Assembly: GCA_903920695.1 (NCBI GenBank)
Contig: CAIXNB010000047.1
Location: 1-48,067, forward strand
Direction of reading: 5' to 3'
Source: an uncultured beta proteobacterium
GTDB taxonomy: Bacteria; Pseudomonadota; Gammaproteobacteria; Burkholderiales; Burkholderiaceae_C
Length of the DNA stretch: 48,067 bases
How positions within the stretch are numbered: position 1 is the first letter of the stretch; the number at the start of each line of letters is the position of its first letter. The translations under genes were made by a program, and so were the position numbers. The notes beneath the pieces are model-generated. The model made no database searches. It was given only the letters and a program-made list of their open reading frames with translations, and had not been told where the DNA came from. This document shows positions 43,975-48,067 of the stretch, piece after piece.

Positions 43975-45600
43975 ATGACCATGGCCATCGACTTCGGCAC
44001 CTGCAACACGGTGCTGGCGCGCTGGAACACCAGCACACGGCGCGTGGACACGCTGCACATCGAGGAAATCGGCAGGACGTATCACTACTGTGCGCCCGGC
44101 ACTGCGGATGAGCGCACGTCCGCTGTCATTCCCTCACTCGTGCATTACGGCGACGGCAATGAACTCAGCGTCGGCGCGCCGGTGGAGAATGCCGGACTCA
44201 GCAGCCACCGGGGTACGTTTCGCTGGACCAAGCTCGACATCCTGCGCAACAACAACCGCGCCCGCCGTATCAACGGCGACCTGATTACGCCACGCCAGGC
44301 CGCCGACGATCTGATCAGCCGGGTGCTGCTCTCGGCCGGGCTGCAGGCCGATGAGGACCTGGTGGTCACACTGCCGGTTGAGGCCTTCGATCAATACGTG
44401 GACTGGCTGCAGGGAGCGGTCTTGAAGACGTTTCGTGGCAAGTTGCACATGCTCGACGAGGCCACCGCCTGCATCCTCGGCTACGACACCCACGTGCGCG
44501 AGGGCGAGGTCTACGTCGTGATCGATTTCGGCGGCGGTACGCTCGATGTGTCGGTGGTGAAGACGCATGACCTGGCGCTTGACAATACACGGCCCTGCGA
44601 CGTGCTCGGGCGTGCGGGCGAGGAGATCGGCGGCTCACTGGTGGACCAGTGGCTGCTGTCCGAGTTGCAAGAAAGCCTGAAGCTCTCCGAACAGGATATG
44701 GCCGACGTAGGGGCCGCGTTGCTGCACCGGGTGGAAGAGGCCAAGGTGCGACTCTCTGGCGGCGAGGCACGCGTTGAAGTCACTCAATTGAATGACATCA
44801 CGCAGCGGCTGATCACACACAGCTTCAGCGCCGAGGGTCTGCGCCGCATGCTCGATAGCAGCCGGGCGGATCTGTCGGGCTTGAGCCTGTACCGCTTGAT
44901 CGCGCGCACCGTCGAGCGTGCGCTCGATGTCGCGCAGGGCAAGTACGGCACGCACAAGTCTGACGTGAAAGCGGTGTTCATGGCAGGCGGCTCCAGTCTG
45001 CTGCTGGGTGTAGCCGGCGTGGTGTCGAATCTGTTTCCCGGCTGCACGGTGCACTGCGAAGACCCGTTCGAGGCGATTGCGCGCGGCGCCTGCCGCTACG
45101 CCGGCGAAGACATGAATCTGACCCTGGTGCACGAGTACTGCCTGCGCGCCTGGGATCCGACGAAGAAGGACTATGTGCTGGTGCCGGTTGTGCCCAGGGG
45201 GACGCGCTATCCCACGCAAGGGCCGATTTCGACCAAGTACGTGAAGGCCGCCTGCGATGGTGCGACCTGGCTCGGGCTGGTGGTGGTGGAGCGCTCGGCG
45301 ATGCTGCGGCCGCAGGACGTGTGGGAAGTCGTGGGTGGCCGGCTTCAGCGCCGCGAGTTGATCCGGCGCGAGGATGTTTCGCTGCGTGAAATCAATCCAT
45401 CTGACCGTGAATTCATCCACGCCGATCCGCCCTGTACCGTGGGTGAGCGCCGCTTCGTCGCGGGCTTCGGGGTCGATGAGAATCGGCGGCTGACGCTTTC
45501 ACTCAAAGACCTGCACAAGGGCAATCGATCCTACGTGCAGCTTTCGGGCGGCGAGACGCTGCGCCTGCCGCTGCGGGATCTGCCGATTGTGAAGCTGTAG
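43975..45600 (+). CDS. Short divergent Hsp70-family protein
   Basis: 541 residues against about 638 for DnaK. The nucleotide-binding domain keeps phosphate 1 (IDFGTCNTV, 5-13), VTLPVEAF, the connect motif DEATAC, phosphate 2 (IDFGGGTLDVSVV, 183-195) and the adenosine motif MAGGSSLLLG (336-345). The region after residue 390 is a short beta-rich piece with no DnaK-like helical lid and no EEVD-type tail, so the substrate range is probably narrow. No DnaJ or GrpE gene is nearby. It sits 22 bp before the AAA+ gene. It could act with that ATPase on a specific client (inference). Confidence 0.9.
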   Translation: MTMAIDFGTCNTVLARWNTSTRRVDTLHIEEIGRTYHYCAPGTADERTSAVIPSLVHYGDGNELSVGAPVENAGLSSHRGTFRWTKLDILRNNNRARRINGDLITPRQAADDLISRVLLSAGLQADEDLVVTLPVEAFDQYVDWLQGAVLKTFRGKLHMLDEATACILGYDTHVREGEVYVVIDFGGGTLDVSVVKTHDLALDNTRPCDVLGRAGEEIGGSLVDQWLLSELQESLKLSEQDMADVGAALLHRVEEAKVRLSGGEARVEVTQLNDITQRLITHSFSAEGLRRMLDSSRADLSGLSLYRLIARTVERALDVAQGKYGTHKSDVKAVFMAGGSSLLLGVAGVVSNLFPGCTVHCEDPFEAIARGACRYAGEDMNLTLVHEYCLRAWDPTKKDYVLVPVVPRGTRYPTQGPISTKYVKAACDGATWLGLVVVERSAMLRPQDVWEVVGGRLQRRELIRREDVSLREINPSDREFIHADPPCTVGERRFVAGFGVDENRRLTLSLKDLHKGNRSYVQLSGGETLRLPLRDLPIVKL

Positions 45601-45622
45601 GCATTCAGAATATGGAGAACGC

Positions 45623-47197
45623 ATGGCATTCAAGGACGAGCTAAAGCTTCATTTCGATGCGCGCATCGCGGTCGTCAATGTGGTCACGAGCGAAGAGGCA
45701 CGCGTGCTGCAGGAACTGACCGAACTGGCAAATTCGCCCGGCTGGCCGCCAGGCGAAGGAGTCTACACCTGGGATGTGGCCGATCAGTTTCAGTGCCTCA
45801 GATTAGCCAAGGAAACCTTTGACACTGCGCGCGAGGCGCCGCCGGAGTCGATCCTGCACATGATCGAGGACTTTGCCGGCAGTGCAACGTTCGTGCTCAA
45901 GGATTTCCACCAGGTGTGGCAAGCACACCCCGGCATGCTGCGCGGTCTTCGCAACCTGGCCGCCCGTCTGCCAGAGAGCGCGCCACGCAAGAACATCGTG
46001 ATCACCACACCCGAGCACTGTCTGCCGGTGGAACTCAAGCACGACATACCGGTGCTGGAGCTTGCCAAGCCCGACGCGCTGGAAATGGACGCATTGATCG
46101 AGCGCACCGTTGGCGGCGTTGTGGCGTTACGTGATGTCAAGCCGGCGCTGCGCGGCAAGCTGGTCGAGGCCGCCCTTGGGCTGACCAGCACCCAGGCCCG
46201 CTGGGTGTTTCAGAAGGCGGTCGTCTCAAGCAGCGGCGGCCAGCTCGACGAACGCTGCATCGATCTCATCACGGCGGAAAAGCGCGCCATCATCCGCGAA
46301 AGCGGTGCCCTTGAACTCTATCCACGCGTTGAAAGTCTAGAGCGTGTCGGCGGTCTGGATGCGCTCAAGACCTGGCTCGAACAGCGTCAACTCGCCTTTG
46401 CGCCAGAGGCGCGCGAGTACGGCCTGGACGCGCCACGCGGCGTCGCGCTGATCGGTATCCCGGGCACGGGTAAGAGCTTGTGTGCCAAGGTCGCCGCCGG
46501 CATGTGGAAGCTGCCGCTGCTGCGCCTGGACATGGGTGCGGTCTTCGGCGGACTGGTTGGGGCCTCCGAGAAGAATATCCGCGATGCGATGCAAATCGCA
46601 GAGGTGATCGCACCCTGCGTGCTGTGGGTCGACGAGATCGAGAAGGCCTTCGCCGGATCCAACGGCGACAGCGGCACTTCAAGCCGGGTCCTTGCGACCT
46701 TTCTCACGTGGATGCAGGAAAAGCGGGCGCCCGTGTTCGTGTTCGCCACCGCGAACTCGATTGAACGCTTGCCGCCGGAATTTCTGCGCAAAGGGCGTTT
46801 CAACGAGGTGTTCTTCCTCGATCTGCCAACGGAACAGGAACGCGAGCAGATTCTCCAGGTGCATCTGGAGCGCAAGGGCATCACGATGAGCCGGCTGCGC
46901 TTCGACCTGCCGAGAATAGCGCGCGCCACCGAGGGCTTCGTCGGGGCCGAGCTGGAGGCAGTGGTCAATGATGCGATGTTCCCCGCGTTCATGGACGGCA
47001 AGCGCGAGATCGAGACCGCTGACCTGCTGGTCGCGGCGGGCGATATGGTGCCGCTTGCCAAGTCGCACCGGGAACGGATTGCGCAGCTGCGCGAACTGGT
47101 ATTGAGCGGTCAGGCGCGCAACGCCTCGCGCGCCGCAGTGATCGAAGAAGTGAAGGTGGATCAAGTGCGCGGCGAGCGCCTGCTCGACAACGGCTAG
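45623..47197 (+). CDS. Ycf46-like AAA+ ATPase
   Basis: 524 residues. The N-terminal part (FKDELKLHFDARIAVVNVVT followed by SEEARVLQEL; later TWDVADQF and TFVLKDFHQVW) is the alpha/beta domain typical of cyanobacterial/plastid Ycf46-type ATPases. The AAA+ core has Walker A GIPGTGKS (278-285), Walker B VLWVDEIEKAF (Asp337, Glu338), ATANSIERLPPEFLRKGRF with sensor 1 and arginine residues (389, 392), and GFVGAELEAVV as sensor 2. Ycf46 has no settled biochemical role. GGAGAAC precedes the ATG. It is the last gene of the four-gene run; 29 bp later the cytochrome gene faces it. Confidence 0.9.
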   Translation: MAFKDELKLHFDARIAVVNVVTSEEARVLQELTELANSPGWPPGEGVYTWDVADQFQCLRLAKETFDTAREAPPESILHMIEDFAGSATFVLKDFHQVWQAHPGMLRGLRNLAARLPESAPRKNIVITTPEHCLPVELKHDIPVLELAKPDALEMDALIERTVGGVVALRDVKPALRGKLVEAALGLTSTQARWVFQKAVVSSSGGQLDERCIDLITAEKRAIIRESGALELYPRVESLERVGGLDALKTWLEQRQLAFAPEAREYGLDAPRGVALIGIPGTGKSLCAKVAAGMWKLPLLRLDMGAVFGGLVGASEKNIRDAMQIAEVIAPCVLWVDEIEKAFAGSNGDSGTSSRVLATFLTWMQEKRAPVFVFATANSIERLPPEFLRKGRFNEVFFLDLPTEQEREQILQVHLERKGITMSRLRFDLPRIARATEGFVGAELEAVVNDAMFPAFMDGKREIETADLLVAAGDMVPLAKSHRERIAQLRELVLSGQARNASRAAVIEEVKVDQVRGERLLDNG

Positions 47198-47226
47198 CGT
47201 CTGCATCCGCACCGGCAAGCCCGGCA

Positions 47227-47895
47227 CTAAGGTCGTTTCGTCGTGGCGCTGTCTGCGTTCACCATATAGGCGATGGCGGCTCGAATTTCAGAGTCGGTCA
47301 GGTTGGTCGCATCGCCACGCGAAGGCATCGCCCCGTGGCCCTTGATTGCGGAGCGGACCAATAGTTCGAAGCCCTGTTTGACCCGGGGAATCCAGGCCGT
47401 TCGATCGCCGATTCTGGGCGCGCCTGCGGCACCAGTCTGGTGGCACCTGGCGCAGTAGGCCTGCACGACCTCGGCGCCACCGCGCTCGGTGGCGGAGTCG
47501 AATTTGCTGACGGGCTCGATCCAGTCGCCGCCCGACTGGTTGACCATGTAGGCAATGGCGCGTCCGATTTCGGTGTCGGTGAGATCCGGATTGCCGCCGT
47601 GCGGTGGCATTCCGCGAACGCCCTTGAGCGCGCTTTCAGCGAGACTGGTGAGGCTCTGCGAGGTAAGCCGTGCCCAGGCCTTGCGGTCCCCGATTTTCGG
47701 GGCACCGCCCACGCCTGTTGTGTGACAGGCGGCGCACACCGTCTCGACGATTTCCTTGCCACCGCGCTCATGCGCTTGCGCGCTCGCCGCGCGCACGGCC
47801 GCGGGTACAAACAAGGAGCAAGCCGCTACCGTTAGCAAAAGTCTCGCCAGCTTGCTAGAGGTCAAACGCCGGTCCACCTGCACTTGCCTGTTCAC
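47227..47895 (-). CDS. Dihaem cytochrome c (tandem c5-like domains)
   Basis: About 222 residues. A signal peptide (SSKLARLLLTVAACSLFVPA, cleavage after VRA) leads to two similar c5-type domains with CAACH and CARCH haem sites, each followed by a GAPKIGDR or GAPRIGDR segment and a distal Met in GMPPHGG or AMPSRGD. Each ends LTDxEIxxAIAYMVN. Internal duplication is evident. It is probably a periplasmic electron carrier. The open frame continues to 47982, but GTG 47895 (with AGGA upstream) gives a proper signal peptide. It is convergent with the AAA+ gene. Confidence 0.87.
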   Translation of the reverse strand: MNRQVQVDRRLTSSKLARLLLTVAACSLFVPAAVRAASAQAHERGGKEIVETVCAACHTTGVGGAPKIGDRKAWARLTSQSLTSLAESALKGVRGMPPHGGNPDLTDTEIGRAIAYMVNQSGGDWIEPVSKFDSATERGGAEVVQAYCARCHQTGAAGAPRIGDRTAWIPRVKQGFELLVRSAIKGHGAMPSRGDATNLTDSEIRAAIAYMVNADSATTKRP

Positions 47896-47921
47896 GACAC
47901 AAGTTCCTGTCAGATCCGAGT

Positions 47922-48067
47922 CTATTTCCGCGCGTTCTGCCGGGTAGCGAGCAAGGCGGCTTCGACGCGACTTCGCACGCACAGCTTGCCCAGGATGTTG
48001 GTCATGTGGTTCTTGACCGTCTTTTCCGCCAGAAACACGCGCTCCCCAATCTGGCGATTGGTAAGGC
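47922..48067 (-). CDS. C-terminal end of a DosR/NarL-type response regulator (5' truncated)
   Basis: 47 residues read from the right edge to TAG at 47922-47924: LTNRQIGERVFLAEKTVKNH, then MTNILGKLCVRSRVEAALLA and TRQNARK. This is the LuxR-type helix-turn-helix, very close in sequence to the DevR/DosR pattern (LTN-QI-FLAEKTVKN). The receiver lies outside the window. It lies 26 bp upstream of the dihaem cytochrome GTG on the same strand, so the two may be co-transcribed. Confidence 0.85.
   Translation of the reverse strand, partial: LTNRQIGERVFLAEKTVKNHMTNILGKLCVRSRVEAALLATRQNARK

Noticed and set aside
41609..47197. A mobile element or prophage carrying the four-gene operon
   Set aside because: No integrase, transposase, terminal repeat or tRNA attachment site is visible at either edge, and base composition is not obviously different.

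Overview
The window is a chromosomal segment of a Gram-negative betaproteobacterium. The gene set and order (rodA-tldD-aroG-mpl, accB-accC-prmA, a lysine/alanine-rich histone-like gene, ypjD-PP0621-pilS-pilR-ampD next to ffh, miaB, a DUF3079 gene) point to Burkholderiales, most likely Comamonadaceae (Rhodoferax-like). That genus-level guess is inference from family resemblance only. No rRNA, tRNA, CRISPR array, transposase or integrase was found.

Bases 1-25,300 are mostly housekeeping. They hold cell-wall genes (rodA, mpl, ampD), tldD, DAHP synthase aroG behind a textbook aromatic leader-peptide attenuator (3660-3787), a conserved hypothetical gene coupled to a TlpA-like thioredoxin gene, biotin carboxyl carrier protein and carboxylase (accBC) with prmA and a zinc-ribbon membrane protein, a PfkB-family kinase, a histone H1-like protein, the PilS/PilR type IV pilus regulators, ffh, a 46-bp perfect direct repeat, miaB, an MFS transporter and a FUSC-family membrane protein. 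A di-iron iron-sulfur repair protein gene follows (25,323-26,048), with a good candidate NsrR operator over its promoter.

Bases 26,300-41,500 form a signalling island. It starts with a histidine kinase whose N-terminus has the full cobalamin-binding signature of CarH-type B12 photoreceptors (Wx9EH and ExHxxG), followed by its NarL-type response regulator. Then come a 1304-residue dCache/HAMP/PAS/GGDEF/EAL protein, a PAS/HD-GYP protein, a hemerythrin, a sigma-54-type response regulator, a TsdA-like dihaem cytochrome and a 1129-residue membrane HD-GYP protein. Three copies of one promoter module recur here. Each has two different inverted repeats (TTGTAGG-N6-CCTACAA and AAATCAG-N6-CTGATTT) exactly 45 bp apart, the second abutting a -35 element. 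One copy leads into the decayed 5' end of a duplicated HD-GYP gene, so the island has grown by duplication and decay. A second remnant, of an NtrC-like receiver, lies at 37,924-38,061.

Bases 41,600-47,200 are a same-strand run of four genes: an alpha-helical (HEAT-like) protein, a formylglycine-generating-enzyme-fold protein that has lost both catalytic cysteines, a short divergent Hsp70, and a Ycf46-like AAA+ ATPase. The set looks like a dedicated chaperone/remodelling system of unknown purpose and is the best candidate for an undescribed system in the window. The end of the window holds a dihaem cytochrome c5-like gene and the 3' end of a DosR/NarL-type regulator gene.
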